DNA of 64,000 bases from JAEUNX01 sp034004685 (GTDB lineage: Bacteria > Pseudomonadota > Gammaproteobacteria > Burkholderiales > Rhodocyclaceae). Position numbers and translations under genes: made by a program. Positions 55,653 to 64,000 of the stretch are shown here, piece after piece; position 1 is the first letter of the stretch; each line of letters begins with the position of its first letter. Location of the stretch: assembly GCA_034004685.1 (NCBI GenBank), contig JAVEWG010000009.1:27983-91982 (forward strand), given 5' to 3'. The notes beneath the pieces were generated by a model, which searched no databases, was not told the origin of the DNA, and saw nothing but the letters and a program-made list of their open reading frames with translations.

Positions 55653-55662
55653 GGCGCCAGCG

Positions 55663-56349
55663 ATGCAACGGGCCCCCGCCCCATGCCTGGATGAAGGACC
55701 GGGGCCCCAAGCCTCGCCGGCCTGCTACATGGCAGAGTTTCCCGCCTACTTTGGCCTGGAAGCAGCGCCGGCGGCTCCTCCGCCGGCTTCCGAAGTCGCC
55801 CATCCGCCAGGCAATCGGGGGATCTGGGTGGGCATTTTGTGCGAGCTCACCGAGTTTGCCCTGATGTTCCTGGCCTACGCCTACTTTCGCCTCATCCACC
55901 CGGCGGATTTCCACCGGGGCCCCACCATGCTCAACACCAGCCTGGGGGTGACCAATACGGTGATCCTGCTCACCAGCGGCTACTTTGCCGTGCGGGCGGT
56001 GCTGGCCATCCGCCAGGACCGGGCCCGGGCCGCCCAGGGCTGGCTGGTCCTGACCCTGGTGGGCGGACTGGCCTTCCTGGGGGTGAAGGGTTACGAATTT
56101 CTCTGGAACATGGACCACGGCGTAGTGGGGGTGGGCAACAGCTTCGTGGCCATGTACTACTACCTCACCTTCAACCACCTGGTGCATGTGGTATGGGGCT
56201 GCCTGGGACTGATGTGGGCCCTGTTGCGCAACGGCTTTGGCGCCTACAGCGCGGCGGACTACGAGGGCCTGGACGCCGCCACCCTCTACTGGCACGCCAC
56301 CGACCTGGCCTGGATCGTGATTTTTCCGCTGCTTTACGTGCTGCGATGA
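55663..56349 (+). CDS. norE: Cytochrome c oxidase subunit III family protein, NorE-like
   Basis: A 228-residue heme-copper oxidase subunit III homologue with five to six helices: GIWVGILCELTEFALMFLAY, TNTVILLTSGYFAVRAVLAI, WLVLTLVGGLAFLGVKGYEF, FVAMYYYLTFNHLVHVVWGC, LYWHATDLAWIVIFPLLYVL. HHVH-type and WH-TD features fit subunit III. The stand-alone gene followed by a small NorF-like protein matches the norEF pair of denitrifiers, thought to aid nitric oxide reductase. The start is the ATG at 55663; about 45 N-terminal residues precede the first helix. Confidence 0.85.
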   Translation: MQRAPAPCLDEGPGPQASPACYMAEFPAYFGLEAAPAAPPPASEVAHPPGNRGIWVGILCELTEFALMFLAYAYFRLIHPADFHRGPTMLNTSLGVTNTVILLTSGYFAVRAVLAIRQDRARAAQGWLVLTLVGGLAFLGVKGYEFLWNMDHGVVGVGNSFVAMYYYLTFNHLVHVVWGCLGLMWALLRNGFGAYSAADYEGLDAATLYWHATDLAWIVIFPLLYVLR

Positions 56350-56359
56350 GGAGACCTGG

Positions 56360-56635
56360 ATGAGCACCCCCGAACGACACGTCACCCTGGTCTGGCTCGG
56401 CCTGGTCTCCCTCACCCTGGGGGCCGCCCGGCTGGGGGATTCGGGCCTGCCGGGGGCCATCACCGGGGCGGTGGTGGCCCTGGTGATGGCTGGCAAGGGC
56501 TTTCTGGTGATCCGCAACTACATGGGTTTGCGGGACCCAGGCTCCCGCCTGGGGCAAGCCATGGGCCTGTATTTCCTGGCGGTGCCGGCCCTGATTCTGG
56601 TGGCGGTGGGGTGGGGGCCGGGCCTGGCGCCCTGA
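56360..56635 (+). CDS. norF: NorF-like / cytochrome oxidase subunit IV-like small membrane protein
   Basis: A 91-residue protein with three hydrophobic helices (LVWLGLVSLTLGAARL, AITGAVVALVMAGKGFLVI, GLYFLAVPALILVAVGW) and the KGFLVIRNYMGLR segment common to NorF and caa3-type subunit IV proteins. It follows norE after ten bases with GAGGAGACC before its ATG. Function inferred from the pair. Confidence 0.82.
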   Translation: MSTPERHVTLVWLGLVSLTLGAARLGDSGLPGAITGAVVALVMAGKGFLVIRNYMGLRDPGSRLGQAMGLYFLAVPALILVAVGWGPGLAP

Positions 56636-56671
56636 AGAGGCGCGTGGCCCTTGCAAAATGACGGCTCTCCC

Positions 56672-56970
56672 GTAGGGCGGGCTTCAGCCCGCCAACCTGC
56701 CCCCGCCGCCCGGCTGGCCGGTTGAAACCGGCCCCACGTCCCCCCCCGGCCCAACCCCGTTGGGCGGGCTTCAGCCCGCCGATCCCCGCTCCAACACCGC
56801 CCCCGGCCGGTTGAAACCGGCCCTACGTCACCCCCGGCCCAACCCCGTGGGGCGGGATTCATCCCGCCAGCCCACCGCGCCACCACCCCCGGCCGGTTGA
56901 AACCAGCCCTCCGACGCGAACGCCGTAGGGTCGGCTTCAGCCGACCAAGGCGGGCTGAAGCCCGCCCAAC
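56672..56970. repeat. REP cluster 5 (eight units)
   Basis: Alternating units at 56672-56693 (plus), 56716-56738 (inverse), 56759-56780 (plus, head GTTG), 56805-56827 (inverse), 56847-56868 (plus, head GTGG), 56891-56913 (inverse, decayed), 56925-56946 (plus, TCGG stem) and 56949-56970 (inverse). The last pair is the same composite as cluster 4. Beyond it, 56971-57240 holds no gene; from about 57130 the DNA is AT-rich and looks like a promoter. Confidence 0.92.
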
Positions 56971-57156
56971 AACAGCGCCACAACTGCATAAGCCCACCAC
57001 CCGGCCCCGTCAGCCCATCATCCCGGTACCCGGTCCACCGGGAGGACCTGCCCGATCATGAAGCGAGCGCGTCGGAGGCGAGGGAGGGCCAGCACCGGCA
57101 CGAAATCCCGCCTTACGTTTCCCTACGCGTTGCGAAGATGTATTTGATGCCATATC

Positions 57157-57172
57157 TATGCCGTTTGGCATA
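57157..57172. promoter_or_regulatory. Operator-like palindrome before the T1SS ABC gene
   Basis: TATGCCGTTTGGCATA is a perfect 6-bp inverted repeat with four-base centre; a related half-site ATGCCATAT precedes it at 57147-57155. It lies in AT-rich sequence 70-95 bases before the ATG, a position typical for a regulator site. No regulator is identified. Confidence 0.4.
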
Positions 57173-57240
57173 TGTACTTATCATTGTCTGGCGGCTAGCA
57201 TCACCGTTACATTTCATGACATTTGCGACGGGCCAGCCCC

Positions 57241-59376
<2,136 letters not shown>

Positions 59377-59515
59377 CGCAGGGCGGGGTTCATCATCCCA
59401 CCAACCCTGGGCGGGGTGGCCGGTTGAAACCGGCCCTACGCTTGTCCCCCAATCCGTAGGGCGGGTTTCAACCCGCCAATCCCGCTCCGGGCGGCCGGTT
59501 GAACCCGGCCTCACG
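59377..59515. repeat. REP cluster 6, left of the RAYT gene
   Basis: A decayed plus unit directly after the ABC stop (from 59377), inverse unit 59418-59440, plus unit 59456-59477 and inverse unit 59493-59515. The RAYT ATG follows 35 bases later. Confidence 0.9.
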
Positions 59516-59550
59516 TTTCCTGCCCGCCAACCCGCCCCACGGGGGATGCC

Positions 59551-60003
59551 ATGACTTACGACGCCCTGCGGCGCGGCCGTTACTCTGCCCCGGGCAATGC
59601 CTACCACGTCACCATCGTCACGGCGGAGCGGGCCCCGCTGTTTTCGGATCTTTTCCACGCGCGCGCCATCGTGGGGGAAATGCGCCGCTGCGACCAAGCC
59701 GCCCGCAGCGCCACCCTCGCCTGGGCGTTGATGCCCGACCACCTCCATTGGCTCTTTGTTCTTGGCCCGGATGTTTCCCTGGCCAAAATCCTCCACGGCT
59801 TCAAGGGCCGCAGCGCCCGCGAGTTGAACCGCTTGCGGGGTGGCCTTGGCCCGGTTTGGCAGCGGGGCTATCACGACCACGCCGTCCGTGGCCAAGAGGA
59901 CGTGCTCACCATCGCCCGCTACCTGGTGGGCAACCCCCTGCGTGCCGGTCTGGTGGACGACCTGGGTCAATACCCCCATTGGGATGCGGTATGGCTCCCA
60001 TGA
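59551..60003 (+). CDS. REP-associated tyrosine transposase (RAYT)
   Basis: A 150-residue single-domain Y1 transposase of the IS200/IS605-related RAYT group. It has the HUH-type metal motif in AWALMPDHLHWLFVL (HLH), the N-terminal GNAYHVTIVTAERAPLF, and the C-terminal ARYLVGNPLRAGLVDD carrying the candidate nucleophilic tyrosine. RAYTs cut REP DNA next to a GTAG tetranucleotide and are thought to spread REPs. Here the gene is flanked on both sides by REP clusters whose units carry that head, and together they split the T1SS gene pair. GGGGGA precedes the ATG. All motifs appear intact. Confidence 0.92.
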   Translation: MTYDALRRGRYSAPGNAYHVTIVTAERAPLFSDLFHARAIVGEMRRCDQAARSATLAWALMPDHLHWLFVLGPDVSLAKILHGFKGRSARELNRLRGGLGPVWQRGYHDHAVRGQEDVLTIARYLVGNPLRAGLVDDLGQYPHWDAVWLP

Positions 60004-60026
60004 TGATCCGGCAAAAATCCACCCCC

Positions 60027-60178
60027 GGCCGGTTGAAACCGGCCCCACGCCACCCTCCGGCCCACCCCCGTGGGGCGGGATTCGTCCCGCCTGCCCACCG
60101 CGCCACCGCCCCCGGCCGGTTGAAACCGGCCCCACGCCATCCTCCGGCCCACCCTCGTAGGGCGGGATTCATCCCGCC
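60027..60178. repeat. REP cluster 7, right of the RAYT gene
   Basis: Inverse unit 60027-60049, plus unit 60070-60091 (GTGG head), inverse unit 60114-60136, plus unit 60157-60178 (GTAG head). The pair spacing (about 20 and 22 bases) repeats almost exactly, so this is a two-fold BIME. The hlyD start is 31 bases further. Confidence 0.92.
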
Positions 60179-60208
60179 AGCCCACCCCAACGACACGCAG
60201 CCCCGCTC

Positions 60209-61636
60209 ATGATCGCCCAAGCCACCCTGAACCTTTTCGCCCGCTACCGCCGGGTCTTTGCCGCTGCCTGGCGGGCCCGCCACCAATTCGAACCTCCCCG
60301 GCGGGGCGCCCTGGAGCGCCAATTCCTCCCCGCCGCCCTGGAGGTCCAGGAGACTCCACCCAGCCCCTTGCCCAGGGCCCTGTTGTGGACCCTGATGGCC
60401 GCCTTCACCGCGCTGCTGGCCTGGTCAAGCCTTGGCCACATCGACACCGTAGCCACCGCCGCCGGCAAGGTCATTCCCAGCACCCGGGTGCAGGTCATCC
60501 AGCCCATCGAAACTGCCGCCGTGCGGCGCATCTTCGTGGCCGACGGCCAGGCCGTGAAAGCCGGTGATCTGCTCGTGGAACTGGACGCCACCGCCGCCGG
60601 CGCCGAAACCGCCCAGGCCCGGGAAGCCTGGATTGGCGAACGCCTCAAGGCCGCCCGCGCCCGTACCCTCCTGGCCGCCCTGGAGGCCGCCCCCGCCCAC
60701 CCGGCCACGCCCACCTTGCCGCCCCTGGGCGGCATCCCCGCCGCCCGCCACCTGGCCGAGGCCCAGCTCCTGGCCCGCCAGGCCGCCGAGTACCGCACCC
60801 GCGCCCAAGCCCTGGATGCCGAGCTGGCCCGCGCCCAGGCCGAACATGCCGCCACCCGGGAACTGGTGGCCAAGCTCCAGGCCACCCTCCCCATCGCCCA
60901 GCGCCGGGAGGCGGACTACAAGGGCCTGGTGGAAAAAGCCTTCGTCTCCCAGCACGGCTACCTGGACCGCCAGCAAGCCCGCATCGAAACCGAGCGGGAT
61001 CTGGCCTACCAGCAAGCCAGGCTGGTGGAACTGGACCAGACCATCGCCCAGGCCCGGGCCACCCGCGCCGCCTGGCAGGCCGAATTCCTGCGGGGCCTGA
61101 GCGCGGAACTGAACGAGGCTGAACAAAGGGCCGCAAGTCTCCAGGCCGAGGTGGACAAAACCGAAAACAAAACCCGCCTCATGCGCCTGGTGGCGCCGGT
61201 AGACGGCACCGTGCAGCAACTGGCCATCCACACCGAAGGGGGCGTGGTCACCCCCGCCCAACCCCTCATGAACATCGTCCCCCAGGGCGCCCCCATCGAG
61301 CTGGAGGCGGTGCTGGAAAACAAGGATGTGGGCTTCGTAAAAGCCAGCCAGACCGCCGAAATCAAGGTGGAAACCTTCCCCTTCACCCGCTACGGCACCT
61401 TGCCGGCCCAGGTCAGCTTTGTCTCCCAGGACGCAGTGGCCGACGAGCACCGGGGCCTGGTCTTCCCGGTCCGCCTGCAACTTGCGCGCACCACCCTCCA
61501 GGTGGATGAGCGCACGGTCAATCTCTCCCCCGGCATGGCCATCACCGCTGAAATCAAGACCGGGCGGCGGCGGGTGATCGAGTATTTCCTGAGCCCCATC
61601 CTGAAAACGGTGGGGGAGAGCTTGGGGGAGCGGTGA
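60209..61636 (+). CDS. Type I secretion membrane fusion protein (HlyD family)
   Basis: A 475-residue periplasmic adaptor: a cytoplasmic N-terminus of about 60 residues, one helix (ALLWTLMAAFTALLAWSSLG), then IDTVATAAGKVIPSTRVQVI and the split lipoyl domain (AAVRRIFVADGQAVKAGDLL ... LMRLVAPVDGTVQQLAIHTE), a long Ala/Glu-rich coiled-coil hairpin (about 135-310), and the C-terminal beta-barrel with GMAITAEIKTGRRRVIEYFL, the HlyD signature. It links the HlyB-type ABC protein to an outer-membrane TolC, which is not encoded here. The stop overlaps the start of a substrate-gene fragment. Confidence 0.93.
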   Translation: MIAQATLNLFARYRRVFAAAWRARHQFEPPRRGALERQFLPAALEVQETPPSPLPRALLWTLMAAFTALLAWSSLGHIDTVATAAGKVIPSTRVQVIQPIETAAVRRIFVADGQAVKAGDLLVELDATAAGAETAQAREAWIGERLKAARARTLLAALEAAPAHPATPTLPPLGGIPAARHLAEAQLLARQAAEYRTRAQALDAELARAQAEHAATRELVAKLQATLPIAQRREADYKGLVEKAFVSQHGYLDRQQARIETERDLAYQQARLVELDQTIAQARATRAAWQAEFLRGLSAELNEAEQRAASLQAEVDKTENKTRLMRLVAPVDGTVQQLAIHTEGGVVTPAQPLMNIVPQGAPIELEAVLENKDVGFVKASQTAEIKVETFPFTRYGTLPAQVSFVSQDAVADEHRGLVFPVRLQLARTTLQVDERTVNLSPGMAITAEIKTGRRRVIEYFLSPILKTVGESLGER

Positions 61637-61824
61637 TCTGGATGCTTGAAATATCGTCCGATTCGGATCGTGGCGCCGCCAACCTGGACCTGGCCAGCAA
61701 CCCCTTCTACCGGGAATTCACCGATTCCCTCCCCATCACCGAACAGGCCGCCGGGCTGCCGGATATGGGGGGGTCGGGCTTGGTGCGGGATCTGCGGGAG
61801 GCGGCGAGTTTGTCCATGACGTGA
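61633..61824 (+). pseudogene. Fragment of a T1SS secreted-protein gene
   Basis: A 63-codon frame beginning GTG inside the hlyD stop. Residues 15-44 (RGAANLDLASNPFYREFTDS then LPITEQAAGL) are nearly the same as the C-terminus of the protein encoded at 62219. After that it reads LPDMGGSGLVRDLREAASLS, which looks like the genuine continuation of large calcium-binding secreted proteins, and then stops at 61824. It has neither the start nor the end of such a protein, so it is a remnant left by recombination, not a gene in its own right. Confidence 0.75.
61674..61758 (+). repeat. 85-bp direct repeat, copy 1
   Basis: Matches 63265-63349 at 83 of 85 positions (differences at 61742 and 61743), offset 1,591 bases. 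It encodes AANLDLASNPFYREFTDSLP and the residues after it. The identity stops abruptly at 61759, marking a recombination edge. Confidence 0.95.
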
Positions 61825-61940
61825 ATCGATTCGTAAGTCATTCCAAATCGTGTTGCTAGCAAGTGAGTTGGACTAAATGGGCAGCGGGATTGGAATCAGG
61901 GTGAATTGAATGTTTGACTGAGAAGCGGAAGGAGTGTTGA

Positions 61941-62219
61941 TTGAAAATTAACGATGAATTTATTGCTGCATCATATAAATCGTTTGGATGGGAACGGCTT
62001 GATCGGCGGCGAGGGTTTGTGGCTATTGGGTTGTTTTTTTTGGTGTTTGGAGTTTTTTTGTTTTTTTATCCTGAAGTCCCTGACTTTTCTGGAAAATTTG
62101 GATGGTTATATTCATGGGCGTATTCAACATTTGGGATATACGGAAAGTCATTCCTATACTTTACGGCGGGGTTGGTTTTCATAATGTTCGGAGTATATAG
62201 AAACAGGAAGGAAAAATAA
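61941..62219 (+). CDS. Small membrane protein of the T1SS cassette
   Basis: A 92-residue protein starting at TTG, supported by GGAAGGAG six bases upstream. Two hydrophobic segments (GFVAIGLFFLVFGVFLFFYP and SFLYFTAGLVFIMFGVY) flank a short aromatic loop, with basic residues at both ends (ERLDRRRG, RNRKEK). The sequence is AT-rich, unlike the flanking secretion genes, indicating transfer. Its TAA shares a base with the ATG of the next gene. Family not recognised; an immunity or accessory protein for the coupled secreted product is a reasonable but untested reading. Confidence 0.7.
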   Translation: MKINDEFIAASYKSFGWERLDRRRGFVAIGLFFLVFGVFLFFYPEVPDFSGKFGWLYSWAYSTFGIYGKSFLYFTAGLVFIMFGVYRNRKEK

Positions 62220-63373
62220 TGTCTGGAATTGTTCTGATTTTTACGAGGTCTGGAATTGTGGCTGTTGAAGGAGGCTCCGCTGGACAGGCAGCTATAACAT
62301 ATTTTTCAGAGAAAGTCGCTGCTGGAGATGCGTATGTGCTTGGTGTAGATGTTGTCAACGGAACTGCACAAACATATGAGCAATATTTAAATGTAGAAAC
62401 CGCCAAAGAAATCTATAACGATGCAATCACCAATCAGGATGTGAATGCTCTTACTCGAGATGCCTTTGCTGCAACGCTTGGTTTAATGACAGGGGTTCTT
62501 ACTGCACCCCTTGGGCCAGTGCCTTCAGTCGCTCTCGGGGAGGGAATGTCAGAAGCTTTCAAAAATGCTTACAACCGTTTTCAAGACTGGGCAAGCCAAC
62601 AAGATATGAGTTTTCTTGATCCAGTTTGGGCGATGTTCGACCGTTTAAAACGAATAATTGATGACGGAACGAATCTTACGTATCAGGATGTCCAGAATCA
62701 TCAACTAACAATTAACCATCCTTGGAACTCCGCCAACCGCTGGCGTCCACCCCGCGACCCCCTGGCCCTGGACCTGGACGGTGACGGTATCGAAACGGTG
62801 GGGGCCGACGGCGCGATTCTGTTCGACCACGATGGCGACGGCATCCGCACTGGCACCGGCTGGGTGAAGGGGGATGACGCCTTCCTGGTGCTGGACCGCA
62901 ACGCCAACGGCACCATCGACAGCGGCGCCGAACTCTTTGGGGTGGATACGGTGCTGGCCAATGGCGCCAAGGCCGCCAACGGCTTCGCCGCGCTCAAGGA
63001 TCTGGACAGCAACGGCGACAACCTGTTCACCGCCGCCGACGCCCGGTTTGCCCAGGTGCGCCTGTGGCGGGATCTGGACGAGGACGGTATCTCCGATGCC
63101 GGCGAGCTGATCGCCCTGACCGAGGCCGGCATCACCCGCATCAACCTCAACGCCACCGTCACCAGCACGAATCTGGCCGGTGGCAACCGCCAGACCGCCA
63201 CCGCCACCTACACCCGCGCCAACGGCACCACCGGCACCGCCGGCGACGTGAGCCTGGACGGCAACGCCGCCAACCTGGACCTGGCCAGCAACCCCTTCTA
63301 CCGGGAATTCACCGATTCCCTCCCCATCACCGGGCAGGCCGCCGGGCTGGCTGCGCGAAGTATCGGCTCGTAA
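62219..63373 (+). CDS. Chimeric putative secreted protein with DxDxDG calcium loops
   Basis: A 384-residue protein in two parts. Residues 1-170 (MSGIVLIFTRSGIVAVEGGS... to about 62725) are AT-rich and unlike anything I recognise. Residues from about 178 are GC-rich and begin DPLALDLDGDGIETVG; four more EF-hand-like loops follow (DHDGDGIRT, DRNANGTID, DSNGDNLFTAAD, DLDEDGISDAGE). This tail is typical of large T1SS-exported proteins. The C-terminus matches the 61633 fragment up to QAAGL and then ends in AARSIGS. No glycine-rich RTX nonapeptides or usual C-terminal secretion tail are visible, so the protein may be truncated. Coupled to the upstream membrane-protein gene. Confidence 0.72.
   Translation: MSGIVLIFTRSGIVAVEGGSAGQAAITYFSEKVAAGDAYVLGVDVVNGTAQTYEQYLNVETAKEIYNDAITNQDVNALTRDAFAATLGLMTGVLTAPLGPVPSVALGEGMSEAFKNAYNRFQDWASQQDMSFLDPVWAMFDRLKRIIDDGTNLTYQDVQNHQLTINHPWNSANRWRPPRDPLALDLDGDGIETVGADGAILFDHDGDGIRTGTGWVKGDDAFLVLDRNANGTIDSGAELFGVDTVLANGAKAANGFAALKDLDSNGDNLFTAADARFAQVRLWRDLDEDGISDAGELIALTEAGITRINLNATVTSTNLAGGNRQTATATYTRANGTTGTAGDVSLDGNAANLDLASNPFYREFTDSLPITGQAAGLAARSIGS
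63265..63349 (+). repeat. 85-bp direct repeat, copy 2
   Basis: Second copy of the repeat at 61674-61758, inside the 3' end of the chimeric gene. Divergence after 63349 leads to a new stop 24 bases on. Confidence 0.95.
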
Positions 63374-63470
63374 TCATTCAAAATACTGTTGTCGGCAGCA
63401 TAAACAAAATTCAGCGGGATTTGTAATTATATTGGATTGAATTTTGTGACATTTTAAAAGGAGGAATGGC

Positions 63471-63581
63471 TTGAATGCAGAAGCAAAGTTGGAGTTGAGG
63501 TTTTCTGGTCCAGCTCTGGCTTGTTGTATTGGCTTCATGGCAATAAAAATTAATGTTGCACATGTGCGAGATTTAAAGTGA
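63471..63581 (+). CDS. Possible 36-residue small protein
   Basis: A TTG codon at 63471 follows the strong Shine-Dalgarno AAAGGAGG (63457-63464) and opens a frame reading NAEAKLELRFSGPALACCIG then FMAIKINVAHVRDLK. Its TGA (63579-63581) overlaps the GTG of the next gene (GTGA), the usual sign of translational coupling. It is amphipathic with one short hydrophobic stretch. No relatives are known to me; it may serve as a coupling leader for the membrane-protein gene. Confidence 0.45.
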   Translation: MNAEAKLELRFSGPALACCIGFMAIKINVAHVRDLK

Positions 63582-63862
63582 AAGACATTAAAGATATTCT
63601 AGAAATATTAATTCGGACTGTTGATGGGCGTTGTGTGATCATTTGGTCCATACTTTTTGTCGTCCTATTGTTGCGATCGATCGCAGATCTTGGATTGGTT
63701 GCCTCTCAATTTAAATACATATTTTTTATATCCGTTGCCTTTTTAATATTTATTAGATTTAGGGTTAGCGGCTATGAGAGCGATATGAAAACAAATTTTT
63801 GGGGTGTGGCTAATATAAACGGTTTTTGCTTGTACATACTATATATGGAGTTTTTCAAATGA
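63578..63862 (+). CDS. Second small membrane protein of the T1SS cassette array
   Basis: A 94-residue AT-rich gene starting at GTG within the stop of the 36-codon frame. Hydrophobic segments are CVIIWSILFVVLLLRSIA, FKYIFFISVAFLIFI and a C-terminal NINGFCLYILYMEFF. It is not similar in sequence to the 92-residue protein at 61941 but has the same position: a short membrane protein whose TGA overlaps the ATG of a gene beginning MSEPLVLTF. Function unknown; immunity-type role is inferred from the layout. Confidence 0.62.
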   Translation: MKDIKDILEILIRTVDGRCVIIWSILFVVLLLRSIADLGLVASQFKYIFFISVAFLIFIRFRVSGYESDMKTNFWGVANINGFCLYILYMEFFK

Positions 63863-63891
63863 GCGAGCCTCTTGTACTAACCTTTTCGTAA
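63859..63891 (+). pseudogene. Secreted-protein gene start, interrupted
   Basis: ATG at 63859 overlaps the upstream TGA (ATGA) and opens MSEPLVLTFS before a TAA at 63889-63891. The beginning resembles MSGIVLIF of the chimeric protein at 62219 in position and pattern. The frame is lost where mobile-element sequence appears to begin, so I read it as a gene cut by insertion. Confidence 0.5.
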
Positions 63892-64000
63892 GTATTGTCA
63901 TAGCATGAGACAATACGCGCATGAAATGCAAACGGAACTCGGACGGTCGCGCGCTCGACCACCACTCGCTTCAGGTCATGCGTCAGCAGGCGATCAAGGC
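63880..64000 (+). mobile_element. Left end of a probable IS630-family element
   Basis: An inverted repeat GTATTGTC/GACAATAC (63892-63899 with 63909-63916) precedes a transposase start at 63921. Base composition changes from AT-rich cassette to GC-rich. The exact outer edge and the TA target duplication cannot be fixed because the other end is outside the window. Confidence 0.55.
63921..64000 (+). CDS. IS630-family transposase, N-terminal part
   Basis: The frame from ATG 63921 runs off the window after 26 residues (MKCKRNSDGRALDHHSLQVM then RQQAIK). The stretch RALDHHSLQVMRQQAIKA matches my memory of the start of IS630-type transposases, just before their helix-turn-helix. No catalytic residues are visible. 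The family assignment therefore rests on a short segment and the nearby terminal inverted repeat. Confidence 0.6.
   Translation, partial: MKCKRNSDGRALDHHSLQVMRQQAIK

Noticed and set aside
56672..56970. Regularly spaced 22-base repeats that could be read as a CRISPR array
   Set aside because: Units alternate in orientation, vary in the stem, spacers are of unequal length and partly alike, and no cas gene is present; they are REP/BIME elements.
61633..61824. 63-residue protein as a functional gene coupled to hlyD
   Set aside because: It is a middle piece of a much larger protein family with neither proper start nor end; classed as a remnant.

Overview
The window is GC-rich bacterial chromosome. 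Gene content and order (2-oxoglutarate dehydrogenase operon, a phasin for polyhydroxyalkanoate granules, ZapE, a single LolC/E protein plus LolD, molybdopterin genes, NorE/NorF) suggest a denitrifying or respiratory betaproteobacterium. Rhodocyclales (Azospira, Dechloromonas or Azoarcus-like) is my inference from protein style; no database was consulted.

Layout, left part (1-26.5 kb): sucA end-sucB-lpd; zapE, a secretin-N-like lipid-free exported protein and a DinG-type helicase overlapping one another; a frameshifted small gene; mobB-moeA-moaD-moaE; a phasin gene with its terminator; clpB behind a sigma-32-like promoter; a lytic transglycosylase. On the minus strand follow a CBS-domain protein, panB-panC, a deoxynucleoside kinase, a DUF486 protein, folK-pcnB, an FAD oxidoreductase, a spermidine-synthase-like protein, a metallophosphoesterase and mutS, mostly with overlapping starts and stops.

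Middle (26.5-56.6 kb): a PIN/Phd toxin-antitoxin pair, a glutamine-amidotransferase-like hydrolase, a YbdK-type ligase and a CPA2 antiporter; lolC/E-lolD; a chemoreceptor; DUF2062 plus a K+ channel cut short by a TAG; comEC; three alpha/beta hydrolases; the AmmeMemoRadiSam triad; a DUF4010 membrane protein; ispD-ispF-thpR; a second chemoreceptor with a long structured leader; and a PAS-GGDEF-EAL protein that shares its whole sensor region with the first chemoreceptor. An RlmN-family methyltransferase, an FmdE-like protein and norE-norF close this part.

Right part (56.6-64 kb) is accessory. A type I secretion ABC protein and its HlyD partner are separated by a RAYT (REP-associated tyrosine transposase) gene that sits between two clusters of REP palindromes. 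The same REP family recurs in intergenic spaces from 42.4 kb onward, with GTAG-like heads and stems that change in a compensating way. After hlyD comes an AT-rich mosaic: a fragment of a secreted calcium-loop protein, then small membrane-protein genes each coupled to the start of a secreted-type protein. One is complete and chimeric (AT-rich head, GC-rich DxDxDG tail); the other is cut after ten codons by what looks like an IS630-family element running off the window. This T1SS-linked cassette array, with an 85-bp direct repeat at its recombination point, is the best candidate for an undescribed system.
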